A DNA stretch of 64,000 nucleotides from Noviherbaspirillum malthae (GCF_015352985.1 NZ_JACYXF010000015.1:1-64000); one strand, 5' to 3'; counted from the stretch's first letter, positions 18,453 through 27,663 are shown. Numbers and translations are program-made. The notes: generated by a model from the sequence alone, not told the origin.

Positions 18453-20852
18453 ATGGAACACACAATTCAAGCATCGGCATTGACGCCGGCATGGCTGTCC
18501 TCGTTTCCCAATGTCGCGGTTCTGTCTCTCGACTGTTTCGACACGCTGTTTTGGCGCAAGGTGGCGTCACCGGCTGATGTTTTTTATACCTTGGCAAAGT
18601 CTTCAGAATATCGGGAAGCGGGGTTAACCGCATATCTACGGACACGGGCCGAAAGTTCCGCGCGCGCCAATAAATTGATCCGTGCAGGAACGACTGAGGT
18701 GACCCTCGAAGAGATTTACCAGGCTGCGCTGCCAAATGCATCTCCGAAACAAATTGCTGAACTATGTGAACAAGAAATACTTTCCGAAATAGCGCATGGT
18801 TTTATCTTTCAGCCCATCGTCGAATTGCTCCGCTACGCCAAACAGTCGGGTTTGCGGACCATTGTTGTCAGCGATATCTACTTCTCGGAAAAACAACTCA
18901 AGAGCATCTTGTTCTCAACCATGCCCGAGCTGGACGCGCTGATCGACGATGTATTTTGTTCGGCGACTTACGGATATTCGAAGGCAAATGGCTTGTTCGT
19001 TAAAGTGATGGAAAGGCTAAAAGTGAAACCGTCACAGATTACGCACCTCGGGGATAATCCAGCCGCTGACCTGGACGGGGCCAGGCAATATGGCTTGCAT
19101 GGGACCTGCCTGGTACAGCAATGTTCGAACGTGAGCAACATGCTAGAGGGTCGTCATCAGGCTGCCGTCCAGCTATTGCCAGAACTAAGGCAAATTCATG
19201 CCATTCCGAGTTATTTTCATGGGATGCTAGCGCAGCGCAACTATACCAGTACGGAAGAAATAATTGGATACGCTAGCGTGGGGCCGGTGCTTTATGCATT
19301 TGCCGATTTCATTTTGCAAGAACTCGGCCGAATTCGACAGCAGGGGCGGATTGTCAAGGTCGGATTTTTGTTGCGAGACGGCTATCTCCCGGCGAAGGCA
19401 TGCGAAGCCCTGTTCGGTGAAGAGGTGGGCGGATTCCTCAATATCAGCCGCTTCACTGCAGTTGCAGCCGCCCTGGATTCGGAAGACAAAATCCTCAAGC
19501 AGGTCGCTGAAAAGATCAGCCCAGACAATATGGGCTTCTTGGCACGTCAATTTCTCCTTCCGTCAGATCTGACTGATCGGATTATTGCAAAGGCGCGTCG
19601 CGCAGAACGGCCAATGCGCGAGTTTGCAAACTTGATTAGGCAAAAAGAAACCTTGAACGTTATCTTGTCTAACTCCAGACAGTTTCGGCAACGTTTGATC
19701 AAGCATATCCAACGTGTCACTGGCGTCCAGAGCGGTGACACACTAATGTTCATTGATCTCGGCTACAGTGGCACCGCGCAGACGCAATTGCAACAAATAC
19801 TCAAGGACGACCTGAATATTGATCTGATCGGGCGATACTTGTTGGCCGCTGAAGTGCCGGAAGGGCAAAAATTTCGCAAGGGCCTGATTGACCCATCATG
19901 GGCTGACAATCGGATCATCTCGGCGTTGACAAGCTATATCGCCGCGCTCGAAATGGTCTGTACGCAGAATGCGCCGAGTACGATTGGTTATGATGATGGC
20001 GGTATGCCAGTGTTTGCCGATACGGCGCTTCCTCCAACACAGCATGCTGTCGTCAGTACCATCCAGCAGGCTTGCCTTGACTTCATTAAAGACTATGCTA
20101 CGTTAGCGCCTTGTCATCGTCCGCGTCGGGAGGAGATGCAAATGGCTCACGGCGCTGCAATTGACTTGGCCAGGATGCTGTATTTTCCGACGTCGTCAGA
20201 AATCACTTGCCTGCAAGCGTTTCAGTTTGACGTCAACCTGGGCACTGACATGAAGATGGCGTTGTTTGATCTTGAGGAAGGCATTACGGGAATGCGGCGC
20301 CAGGGCTTTGGTTACATGAATGAATACGCGGACAATATGCGGACCAACTATCCGATGGAATTGCGCCATCTCGATATTTCACTGTCTACGCTGTTGTTTG
20401 CACAGAATAGGTATAACTTTAAGTTAGTCACTGCTAAAAGTTCATACCGAACCGAGCAGGTACCGGTACTGATCGCCAGTAGCCACAGCCATTCCAGCAG
20501 CCAGCTCACGGCCTACGGAACCCATGATGGCTTTTATTCATTAGTTCTTCCTCTCAGCAACCACTATAACGTCGCGGCGTTGGTCGGCCAACGGTACGCG
20601 TGGATGCAGATCGATACGTTGCAATTGGTGGAAAAAGAAGCAATGCACAATGCCTCTGACCTGATATTGGGCAAGGATGTCCTTTTTGATCAAATGGCTC
20701 ACCAAGGTAACGGGTTGTACGCGCTTGAGGCGGGAGCAATGATATACCTGCCCGTGGCAACGGCTGACGTACGCAAATATGTGTGTCGGCTGACATTTCG
20801 TCCAATCGCGCACCGCTTTGCGCATGCGCCGGCCCCTGAGTTGGTTAGCTAA
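18453..20852 (+). CDS. Large HAD-superfamily protein, probable surface-glycan enzyme
   Basis: A 799-residue protein. The N-terminal HAD domain shows motif I at LSLDCFDTLFW (Asp27 and Asp30), motif II at IVVSDIYFS, a probable Lys at GYSKANGLF and motif IV at THLGDNPAADLDGA, so the phosphatase-type catalytic residues are present. A second domain follows (GPVLYAFADFILQELG, VGFLLRDGYLPAKACEAL, LMFIDLGYSGTAQTQL), a layout I associate with HAD-like proteins in polysaccharide and glycosylation loci. The C-terminal ~200 residues are beta-rich and unrecognised. An AAGAAAG precedes the ATG. A glycosyltransferase gene follows within 75 bp and then fliC, which suggests a role in flagellin or surface glycan modification. 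The substrate cannot be told from sequence. Confidence 0.8.
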   Translation: MEHTIQASALTPAWLSSFPNVAVLSLDCFDTLFWRKVASPADVFYTLAKSSEYREAGLTAYLRTRAESSARANKLIRAGTTEVTLEEIYQAALPNASPKQIAELCEQEILSEIAHGFIFQPIVELLRYAKQSGLRTIVVSDIYFSEKQLKSILFSTMPELDALIDDVFCSATYGYSKANGLFVKVMERLKVKPSQITHLGDNPAADLDGARQYGLHGTCLVQQCSNVSNMLEGRHQAAVQLLPELRQIHAIPSYFHGMLAQRNYTSTEEIIGYASVGPVLYAFADFILQELGRIRQQGRIVKVGFLLRDGYLPAKACEALFGEEVGGFLNISRFTAVAAALDSEDKILKQVAEKISPDNMGFLARQFLLPSDLTDRIIAKARRAERPMREFANLIRQKETLNVILSNSRQFRQRLIKHIQRVTGVQSGDTLMFIDLGYSGTAQTQLQQILKDDLNIDLIGRYLLAAEVPEGQKFRKGLIDPSWADNRIISALTSYIAALEMVCTQNAPSTIGYDDGGMPVFADTALPPTQHAVVSTIQQACLDFIKDYATLAPCHRPRREEMQMAHGAAIDLARMLYFPTSSEITCLQAFQFDVNLGTDMKMALFDLEEGITGMRRQGFGYMNEYADNMRTNYPMELRHLDISLSTLLFAQNRYNFKLVTAKSSYRTEQVPVLIASSHSHSSSQLTAYGTHDGFYSLVLPLSNHYNVAALVGQRYAWMQIDTLQLVEKEAMHNASDLILGKDVLFDQMAHQGNGLYALEAGAMIYLPVATADVRKYVCRLTFRPIAHRFAHAPAPELVS

Positions 20853-20925
20853 GAGACATTGTTAGAGTCACAATTGCTCGAACCTCGGCAGCGGACAATG
20901 ACATCAATTAATAAAGGAATTGCAC

Positions 20926-21978
20926 ATGAGCGCGCTCGCATTAGTCATGATCGTTCGCAATGAAGAGCGTAGTCTCCGGCGCTGTCTTCAGAGCGTGACG
21001 CCATTTGTTGACGAACTGATTATATTGGATACGGGTTCTACCGACCAGACCGTGGCGATTGCCACGGACATGGGGGCCAAGGTCAGTCACTTCACTTGGT
21101 GCCACGATTTCTCGGCCGCGCGCAACGCGGCGTTGGCCTTATCGCATGCAGACTGGAATTTGATGCTGGATGCAGACGAATGGATCATGGAAGGGGCTGA
21201 ATTTCTCCGCGCTGAGCTTCGGTCTAGTACACCGTTTATTGGTAGTGTACACATCGCCAACTCGATCAACTCGTCAAAAAACCCTGAGGTCAGTATGTCA
21301 TGGGCACCGCGTCTCGTGCCTAGAGGGACGCGCTTCCATGGCGCTATTCATGAACAGCCTGATAGTGCATTGCCGCGGCGGCGTCTTGCACTCAAGATTG
21401 CGCATGATGGCTATCTGCCGCTCCATATGGAGAAGAAAAGGGAGCGTAACGAAGTATTGCTTCGTCAAGCATTAACCAAGTCTCCACAAGACCCGTATTT
21501 ACTATACCAAAGTGGCAAGAACGCCGAAGTCTATCAAAACTACCATGATGCCGCTGAGTATTACACCCAGGCGCTGTTGCATACCGCGCCGACAGCCAGT
21601 TACCGCCATGATCTGGTGGTACGCACCCTATTTACGTTAAAAAAGGCACATTATCTAGAAAACGCAATTCAGCTTGCTGACTCTGAAATGCATAATTGGC
21701 AAGATTCACCGGATTTCTTCTTTGCGTTGGGAGATGTATTCCTGGATTGGGCGATTCAACATCCAGACAAGGCTGAGAGCGAGATCTTGCCCCTCGTGGA
21801 GGCTTCATGGAAGAAGTGTCTTGAAATAGGGGAGCGGCCGGAGTTGGCGGGCACTGTCATCGGCCGCGGAAGCCATGCTGCTGCACTGAATTTGCTGATT
21901 CTCTACGAGGGGCTTGGCAATCAGCGAGAAGCTGACAAGTACCGTGACATGGTGCTTCCCGCCGGAGTGCCTGTCTAG
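20926..21978 (+). CDS. GT2-family glycosyltransferase with TPR-like C-terminus
   Basis: A 350-residue cytoplasmic glycosyltransferase of family 2 (GT-A fold). The N-terminal nucleotide-sugar domain has the opening LALVMIVRNEERSLRRCLQS, the Asp-bearing LIILDTGSTDQT, a CHDFSAARNAAL block and the DxD-type motif MLDADEWI. From about residue 180 a helical, TPR-like region follows (KSPQDPYLLYQSGKNAEVYQ, then HDAAEYYTQALL). Related GT2-TPR enzymes act in surface glycosylation. AAAGGAATT lies just upstream of the ATG. It stands between the HAD gene and fliC, making flagellin a likely acceptor; that is inference from position. Confidence 0.87.
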   Translation: MSALALVMIVRNEERSLRRCLQSVTPFVDELIILDTGSTDQTVAIATDMGAKVSHFTWCHDFSAARNAALALSHADWNLMLDADEWIMEGAEFLRAELRSSTPFIGSVHIANSINSSKNPEVSMSWAPRLVPRGTRFHGAIHEQPDSALPRRRLALKIAHDGYLPLHMEKKRERNEVLLRQALTKSPQDPYLLYQSGKNAEVYQNYHDAAEYYTQALLHTAPTASYRHDLVVRTLFTLKKAHYLENAIQLADSEMHNWQDSPDFFFALGDVFLDWAIQHPDKAESEILPLVEASWKKCLEIGERPELAGTVIGRGSHAAALNLLILYEGLGNQREADKYRDMVLPAGVPV

Positions 21979-22076
21979 ACCTGTCCAGGCAACACCCGTG
22001 CAATGGCCAGAGGAGACAGGTCGCAGTGCGCAAAGCGGCCCCATAAAAATAAACGCAAGAAAATAAAAAATATCCC

Positions 22077-22103
22077 TAAAGTTTTTCGGTAAGCGCTCGA
22101 TAA
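22077..22103 (+). promoter_or_regulatory. Sigma-28 (FliA) promoter of fliC
   Basis: TAAAGTTT, then 11 bases, then CTCGATAA. The flagellar sigma-28 consensus is TAAAGTTT-N11-GCCGATAA: the -35 element is perfect and the -10 element matches at 6 of 8 positions with correct spacing. Transcription would start near 22110, giving a leader of about 90 bases before fliC. Confidence 0.88.
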
Positions 22104-22199
22104 GGTAAGTAACTTCGACAGGAACGCTGAATGGCTCCTCGAAGGCAGGAACATTTCGATACCTAAACAGTTACTAGCAGCCGCAGAAGGAGAGCTCAC

Positions 22200-23048
22200 A
22201 TGTCCGTCATCAATACCAACATTTCATCGCTGAACGCGCAACGCTTGTTGAAATCTTCACAGAATGATCTCAACACGTCGATCCAGCGGCTGTCGTCCGG
22301 CCTGCGTGTCAATTCCGCCAAAGACGATGCAGCGGGTCTGGCCATTGCGACCAAGATGGATTCGTCAATTCGTGGCAACACGGTCGCAATCCGGAATGCC
22401 AATGATGGTATTTCGATGGTGCAGACCGCCGAAGGTGCGTTGACCAATATCTCCGATGCACTGCAACGGATGCGCGAGCTGGCTACCCAATCGGCGAACG
22501 GCTCGAACAGTACAGATGAGAGAGAGAACTTGGACACCGAGTTCACCCAGCTTAAAGATGAAATTGTCCGTATTGCCGAATCAACTACATTTAACGGTCT
22601 CAATCTGCTTTCCGCAGCTAGTGGCGCTGGCTCGGTTGCTGGCGCCGTATCCATGCAGGTAGGATCGATGGATGCCGAAAATAACCGGATCGAGATCAAT
22701 TTCACTGATGTGCAGGATGCTGATGGTTTCTCCGACGTCACCGGCGGTGATATTAAGACTGCGGCGAAGGCCCAGAGTGCAATGACAGACATTGATAATG
22801 CCCTCAAATCCATCAATACGATGCGTTCCGAATTTGGCGCGGCACAAAACCGACTTGGTTATGCCATCAGTAACCTGCAGAGCAGCGTGGAAAATCAAAG
22901 TGCGGCCCGCAGTCGTATCATGGATACCGATTTTGCCGCAGAAACTGCAAAACTGGCGCGTAACCAGATCTTGCAACAGGCCGGCACCGCGATGCTGGCG
23001 CAGGCAAATTCATTGCCGCAAAACGTAATGACTCTGCTGCGTGGCTAA
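22200..23048 (+). CDS. fliC: Flagellin
   Basis: A 282-residue flagellin, the filament subunit exported by the flagellar type III system. The N-terminal D0/D1 region is canonical (SVINTNISSLNAQRLL, SSGLRVNSAKDDAAGLAIA) and so is the C-terminal D1/D0 region (RSRIMDTDFAAETAKLARNQ, ending QNVMTLLRG). The central variable region is very short, about 80 residues, so domains D2/D3 are essentially missing. Several Ser and Thr residues in the surface region (QSANGSNSTDE, AESTTFNG) could be O-glycosylation sites. AGAAGGAGAG precedes the ATG. It has its own sigma-28 promoter and is followed by a hairpin and then flaG. Confidence 0.96.
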   Translation: MSVINTNISSLNAQRLLKSSQNDLNTSIQRLSSGLRVNSAKDDAAGLAIATKMDSSIRGNTVAIRNANDGISMVQTAEGALTNISDALQRMRELATQSANGSNSTDERENLDTEFTQLKDEIVRIAESTTFNGLNLLSAASGAGSVAGAVSMQVGSMDAENNRIEINFTDVQDADGFSDVTGGDIKTAAKAQSAMTDIDNALKSINTMRSEFGAAQNRLGYAISNLQSSVENQSAARSRIMDTDFAAETAKLARNQILQQAGTAMLAQANSLPQNVMTLLRG

Positions 23049-23077
23049 AATAGCCATCAGATAGCAGGCAAAACAAC

Positions 23078-23099
23078 CCGGGGGAAGCAGTTCCCCCGG
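23078..23099 (+). terminator. Hairpin between fliC and flaG
   Basis: A 9-bp stem CCGGGGGAA / TTCCCCCGG with loop GCAG. No U-run follows, so it may act as a partial terminator or a 3' stabiliser that raises fliC mRNA relative to the downstream genes. Confidence 0.7.
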
Positions 23100-23122
23100 T
23101 GGCATTTGTGAATGGAGGTTCC

Positions 23123-23503
23123 ATGCTTACTCCGACGATGGGCAATACGAGCACGACGGTGGATACGCACCAGACCGGCGCCAGGCCTGTCCCTTCGACG
23201 CAAGTCAATTCTAATGCCACGCTGACCGCACGCGCGGTTAACGAGGTGTCACAAGCGGTATCGGCTGGTGAACCCCCGCCGCGCGAAGTGCTGGAACAGG
23301 CGATTGAAAAATTGCAGGACTTGACGAAGGCCTTCGCTCAAGACTTGACCTTCGCGCTCGATGACGAGAGCGGCCGAACGGTGGTCAAAGTGATCGATAA
23401 ACAAACCCAAGAGGTCGTGCGGCAAATTCCAAGTGAAGAAGCGCTTGCGATCACGCGCTCAATCAGTAAAAATCTCGGAAACTTCATCCGGGACAAAGCA
23501 TAA
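23123..23503 (+). CDS. flaG: FlaG-family flagellar protein
   Basis: A 126-residue protein. A Ser/Thr-rich variable N-terminus is followed by the conserved FlaG domain: EKLQDLTKAFAQDLTFALDDE, then TVVKVIDKQTQEVVRQIPSEEALAI. FlaG proteins influence filament length. The ATG at 23123 was chosen because GGAGG precedes it; a GTG at 23099 inside the hairpin is unlikely. It lies 74 bp after fliC and 41 bp before fliD. Confidence 0.9.
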   Translation: MLTPTMGNTSTTVDTHQTGARPVPSTQVNSNATLTARAVNEVSQAVSAGEPPPREVLEQAIEKLQDLTKAFAQDLTFALDDESGRTVVKVIDKQTQEVVRQIPSEEALAITRSISKNLGNFIRDKA

Positions 23504-23544
23504 TAGTTGTCACGGTCTAATACTGCCGTTCAGGAAAAATTAAC

Positions 23545-24936
23545 ATGGCAATCACATCTGCAGGTATCGGATCGGGACTCGACATCAATTCGATTGTGAC
23601 GCAATTGGTGGCCGCCGAGCGTGTGCCAATCGACAATCTCGCGGCCAAGTCGAAAAGCTTCAATGCAAAAATTACCGCATTAGGTCAACTCCAGAGTGGC
23701 CTGTCGAGCTTGCAGAGTGCGGTGCGCAACCTGACTCCGACCGGGTTGAATAAAATAACGGCGACCTCAAGCAATACCACGTTGCTTTCTGCGACAACCA
23801 GTGGCGCCGCAAAATCGGGTACCTATGCGATTGAAGTGATCGAGCGAGCACTGCCACATAAGCTAGGCACGAAGGCCGTTGCCAGTGCCACCGATAAGTT
23901 CAGCGTACCCAACGCAGAAGATCCAAGCACGCCGATCAAGACTGGGACATTGTCGATCACAATTAACGGCGTGGAATCGGTCAACTTGGGGGCGGGCGAG
24001 CATTCGCTGCAGGATATTGCCAACGCCATCAATGCCACCGGTACAAATTTGTCCGGGCGCATCATTAATAATGGTAGCGGCTATCGGTTGGCGATCAGCA
24101 CGTTGAACACGGGGGCGGCGAATAAAATCTCCATCACGGGTACCGGTGCACTGGCTTCGCTGACCTATTCTCCGACCGCCGATCCCAGCAGTCAAGACAC
24201 CGAGCAGCTACAGGCACCCAAAGACGCCAAATTGTCGATTGAAGGTATGCCGGTTACGCGTGCCTCCAACACGATCTCTGACGCCATCGATGGTGTCACA
24301 CTGAATCTGCTCAATGCTGCGCCGGGTACCCAGGTCAATCTGGTCGTCGCCGAGGATACCGGCTCAGCCAAGAATGCGGTCAAGGCATTTGTAGACGCCT
24401 ACAACAGTTTGCATACGACGCTTGGTAAGCTTACCGCCTATAACAGTGATACAAAAACCGGTGCCGTGCTCAATGGAGACGTCGCTGCACGGCAGATTAC
24501 CACGGCACTGCGTACCGAACTATCGACTCAGGTCAGCAGCAATTCCGGTGTGAAAACACTCTCGGAAATTGGGGTAAGTTTCCAACGCGACGGCACCATT
24601 GCGCTGAATGAGTCCAAGCTTGAGAAAGCGCTCGCCGCCGACTATAAAGATGTGGCTAGGTTATTTACAGCCACCGATGGTTATGCGACGCGTCTGAACA
24701 AGAAGATTACCGACATGCTGGCAACGGATGGCGTCATCCAAAGCCGCACAGAAGGATTACGCAAGAACATCGTTGACGTCGACAAGCAGACACAACGTTT
24801 AGAGGCGCGCATTGCGCAGACCGAAATCCGGCTGCGTGCTCAGTTCTCGATGCTGGATGTAACATTGGCAAACATGCAAAATACCAATACCTATCTGGCT
24901 GGCCAATTGTCAAGTCTTCAAAGCTCGAATCAATAA
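23545..24936 (+). CDS. fliD: Flagellar cap protein (HAP2)
   Basis: A 463-residue filament cap. The FliD N-terminal domain begins ITSAGIGSGLDINSIVTQLV and the C-terminal FliD domain includes NAVKAFVDAYNSLHTTLGKL, followed by the characteristic coiled coil near the end (RLEARIAQTEIRLRAQFSML, then ANMQNTNTYLAGQLSSL). The cap sits at the filament tip and assists flagellin folding. The length is normal for betaproteobacteria. It is followed by the likely chaperone gene fliT. Confidence 0.95.
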   Translation: MAITSAGIGSGLDINSIVTQLVAAERVPIDNLAAKSKSFNAKITALGQLQSGLSSLQSAVRNLTPTGLNKITATSSNTTLLSATTSGAAKSGTYAIEVIERALPHKLGTKAVASATDKFSVPNAEDPSTPIKTGTLSITINGVESVNLGAGEHSLQDIANAINATGTNLSGRIINNGSGYRLAISTLNTGAANKISITGTGALASLTYSPTADPSSQDTEQLQAPKDAKLSIEGMPVTRASNTISDAIDGVTLNLLNAAPGTQVNLVVAEDTGSAKNAVKAFVDAYNSLHTTLGKLTAYNSDTKTGAVLNGDVAARQITTALRTELSTQVSSNSGVKTLSEIGVSFQRDGTIALNESKLEKALAADYKDVARLFTATDGYATRLNKKITDMLATDGVIQSRTEGLRKNIVDVDKQTQRLEARIAQTEIRLRAQFSMLDVTLANMQNTNTYLAGQLSSLQSSNQ

Positions 24937-25037
24937 CCAAAGAAAACCATTTCTGTTCCTTTGATGAGTCCGTGCTCTGCTATGGCAAAGTCCTGATGGA
25001 TTCTGCTTTGAATCAGTCTGCATCAATAAAGGAACCT

Positions 25038-25379
25038 ATGGAAGACGCGCACATTCTCACCTTATACAAGACACTTGTTGAACGTAGTGACGTCTTGCTA
25101 AACGCGTGCCAAGTCCATCAATGGGACGTGATGCCAGCCCTTTTCGCTGATATTGAGCGAATGGATGCGCAAATAAGGGCGTGCGGAGATGGCCATCTGA
25201 AAAAGCTAACGGTTGAGGAACAGTACCGCGCGCGTGCGTTGATCGAACGATTCGTGGTGAATGAGGTGCAAACCAAACAGTTAGTGCAACCGCGCATGGC
25301 GGTGCTGGCTACCGTTGTTAACAGTCTCAATCAAGAGATGCGCATCAGTGAAATTTATGGGAAGCCGTCCGCTGAGTAA
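25038..25379 (+). CDS. fliT: FliT-like flagellar chaperone
   Basis: A 113-residue, almost entirely helical protein in the position expected for FliT, the export chaperone of FliD (LYKTLVERSDVLLNACQVHQ, then LIERFVVNEVQTKQLVQPRM). The start at 25038 has AAAGGA upstream; an earlier in-frame start at 24972 would overlap intergenic sequence. FliT sequences are poorly conserved, so the call depends on size, helicity and the order fliD-fliT-fliS. Confidence 0.7.
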   Translation: MEDAHILTLYKTLVERSDVLLNACQVHQWDVMPALFADIERMDAQIRACGDGHLKKLTVEEQYRARALIERFVVNEVQTKQLVQPRMAVLATVVNSLNQEMRISEIYGKPSAE

Positions 25380-25382
25380 AGC

Positions 25383-26153
25383 ATGAGAGCCATGGACCCC
25401 CGGAGTTATGACGCCCCGAAACGTGCCCGGCCTCTGGCAATTGAAAAGGACATTGGCCTGATCAAGGCGTTGGCCGTACAGGGGCAGCATTGCATCTATA
25501 CCGGTCAGATCAAAAAATATGCGCGCACACGGCTGTTGCAAGATAATTATCTTGTTGAGGCGCTAAAAGGCTGGTACATCAATCACCTGGACCATTACCG
25601 AGCGTTCACGGAAGCGGATTGGCATCGTATGTACGAGCCGTTTATCAGCTTTTATTGCGGGACATTCTTTGGCGATGAATGGCATTTATCGCAAGAATAC
25701 TCCTTGCTGCGTCATATTGGCGAGATGGGCATGCCGCAACAAATTGTGATTCATGTAGCGAAGCCAACCACAAAACGGCGTCAGCTTCTTTTCAATTACG
25801 AATTATGTACCTGGCCTACGCCAGCATTCACAGCCAGTGGTGTATCGGTGATTACGCGTAATGGAATTCCGGCGATGACCCTGGCGGAGTCCATCATCCG
25901 GGTTTCGCCGTCGCGGATACGACAGAATAAAAGTGCCTATACCAAGGCATTATCTTTGGTGGACAACGTCGATACCCTGATTGAGCCGTTACGCAGCAAT
26001 GTGCGTACGACGATCGCTGGACGCATCGCCAGCGCGTTGCGACATGTGGGGCGTAAGGATGATGCGAAAAAGCTCAAAGCAGCGATCACAGGCGAAGAGT
26101 TACGGTTTCGAGGTAGCAATCCTTTTAGTTCAAGGCCTGCCTTTCCAACGTAA
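25383..26153 (+). CDS. Protein resembling the N-terminal half of large Fic proteins, without the Fic domain
   Basis: 256 residues, starting 3 bases after the fliT stop. An N-terminal winged-helix-like part (LIKALAVQGQHCIYTGQIKK) ends in KGWYINH. A block FGDEWHLSQEYSLLRHIG and PQQIVIHVAKP follow, then IPAMTLAESIIRVSP, and finally RTTIAGRIASALRHVGRKDD near the end, finishing with SNPF. This series matches what I remember of the region preceding the Fic domain in long proteins annotated as cell filamentation protein Fic (AbiEi-like antitoxin architecture). The Fic catalytic motif HPFxxGNGR is absent and the protein stops where that domain would begin. Its location inside a flagellar operon is unexpected. 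It may be a regulator or a recruited antitoxin-like protein. Confidence 0.6.
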   Translation: MRAMDPRSYDAPKRARPLAIEKDIGLIKALAVQGQHCIYTGQIKKYARTRLLQDNYLVEALKGWYINHLDHYRAFTEADWHRMYEPFISFYCGTFFGDEWHLSQEYSLLRHIGEMGMPQQIVIHVAKPTTKRRQLLFNYELCTWPTPAFTASGVSVITRNGIPAMTLAESIIRVSPSRIRQNKSAYTKALSLVDNVDTLIEPLRSNVRTTIAGRIASALRHVGRKDDAKKLKAAITGEELRFRGSNPFSSRPAFPT

Positions 26154-26228
26154 TATTATGAACGAGGAGCGCTCGCTGCCGCGAAAGTAGCTACGAGCGT
26201 CATCAAGCATTTCATACGAGAGATAGTT

Positions 26229-26651
26229 ATGTTTAGTAGCAATCGGTACGGTGCGAAAGCATATTCCATGGTCGGGCTGGAGTCTGGTGTGCTTGGTGCG
26301 TCACCGCATAAGTTAATCGTCATGCTCTTTGATGGCGCATTGGCTGCGATTGCCAACGCGCGGCATCACATCGTTGCTCGACATATTGTTGAGAAAAGCA
26401 CCGCCATTGATAAGGCTGCAACAATTATTGAAAGTGGGCTTCGGGCAAGCCTGAATAAAGAGGTGGGTGGTGCATTGGCGTTGACACTGGATACCATGTA
26501 TCACTATTTATGCCAACGTCTGTTACAGGCCAATTTGACGAACGATGTAGAGATTCTCGATGAAGTCAGTCTGCATCTGCGTGACTTACGGGATGCATGG
26601 AATGCGATTGAGCATCGACCGGATGACGGCGTAAACCGCACACTGAAGTAA
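26229..26651 (+). CDS. fliS: Flagellin export chaperone
   Basis: A 140-residue FliS, which binds the flagellin C-terminus and prevents premature polymerisation in the cytoplasm. Typical features are the N-terminal YGAKAYSMVGLESGVLGASP, the block HKLIVMLFDGALAAI and the last-helix block VEILDEVSLHLRDLRDAWNA. It closes the flagellar run fliC-flaG-fliD-fliT-(Fic-like)-fliS, all on the plus strand with short gaps. Confidence 0.9.
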   Translation: MFSSNRYGAKAYSMVGLESGVLGASPHKLIVMLFDGALAAIANARHHIVARHIVEKSTAIDKAATIIESGLRASLNKEVGGALALTLDTMYHYLCQRLLQANLTNDVEILDEVSLHLRDLRDAWNAIEHRPDDGVNRTLK

Positions 26652-26853
26652 CAACGCCGACGTTATGCATTGGAGAAAAACTTATCTGGCACGGCAACAG
26701 GTAATGCTACGAGGCTCCGCTATGGTGATGATGCTTACATTCCGCTGGTCATATATTGGCTATCAGTACACCGGCAGCGTGACTTGATGTTGACATCGGT
26801 GGGAGCGAAGAAAACACCATGCTGATCGAGTTCAATTAAGGTATGTGTATACA

Positions 26854-27663
26854 ATGGAATTACTGATTCATTCAATGGGCGAATTTGAGTCGCTCATCAC
26901 GCCGGTGCTGGATCTGGTGAAGCCACGAAAACTTGTCGAAGTCGGCTCAGAGCATGGTGGATTGACGACCATCCTGAATTCCTGGACGCTTTCCAACGAC
27001 GCCCATTTGTTGAGTGTGGATCCGGCACCGTCAGAAAAATTTAAGCATTGGGCGCAGAACGCGCAGTGCTTTACCCACATTGCAAAGCCAAGCCTGGAAG
27101 CATTTCCAGAGTTGCAGGACATCGATTGCTGGTTTGTTGATGGCGACCACAACTGGTACACGGTGTACCACGAATTGCAGAACATCCACCAGCATGGCCT
27201 AACCTATCAGAAGCCAGTGCTTGCGTTTCTGCATGATGTGGCGTGGCCGTGTGGACGACGCGATTCTTATTATGCACCAGAACGTATTCCTGCAGAATAC
27301 CGGCAACCGCACAGCTATGATATTGGCGTAACACTCGACCGAGGCGCGATCGTTGCCGGCGGTTTTCGAGGGCTGGGGGCGTTTGCGTGGGCTATTGACG
27401 AGGGGGGGCCACGAAACGGCGTGCTGACCGCCATCGAAGATTTCGTAGCACCGCATGGCGAAAAATATTCGTTGGCATTGGTACCGGGTGTATTTGGCAT
27501 AGGTGTTTTATTTACGTCCGATGCACCTTGGGCCGATGCATTGACAAGGTTTCTGCTGCCCTATCATCAAAATTCACTGCTTGCCAAGCTTGAGGAAAAT
27601 CGGCTTCGTAACTATCTGAAGGTCATTGACTTCTTCGACCAGGCTAACGCACGCGCAGTTTAA
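26854..27663 (+). CDS. Class I SAM-dependent methyltransferase
   Basis: About 269 residues. A Rossmann-type SAM-binding start PRKLVEVGSEHGGLTTIL is followed by an acidic end of strand 2 (LLSVDPAPSE) and a metal or catalytic region CWFVDGDHNWYTVYHEL, then LAFLHDVAWPCGRRD. The pattern fits the Methyltransf_24 type of O-methyltransferase found in glycan loci. The start at 26854 gives MELLIHSMGEF; a GTG nine bases upstream is possible. It lies 200 bp after fliS and just before an IS5 insertion, and may modify the sugars added to flagellin. Confidence 0.8.
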   Translation: MELLIHSMGEFESLITPVLDLVKPRKLVEVGSEHGGLTTILNSWTLSNDAHLLSVDPAPSEKFKHWAQNAQCFTHIAKPSLEAFPELQDIDCWFVDGDHNWYTVYHELQNIHQHGLTYQKPVLAFLHDVAWPCGRRDSYYAPERIPAEYRQPHSYDIGVTLDRGAIVAGGFRGLGAFAWAIDEGGPRNGVLTAIEDFVAPHGEKYSLALVPGVFGIGVLFTSDAPWADALTRFLLPYHQNSLLAKLEENRLRNYLKVIDFFDQANARAV

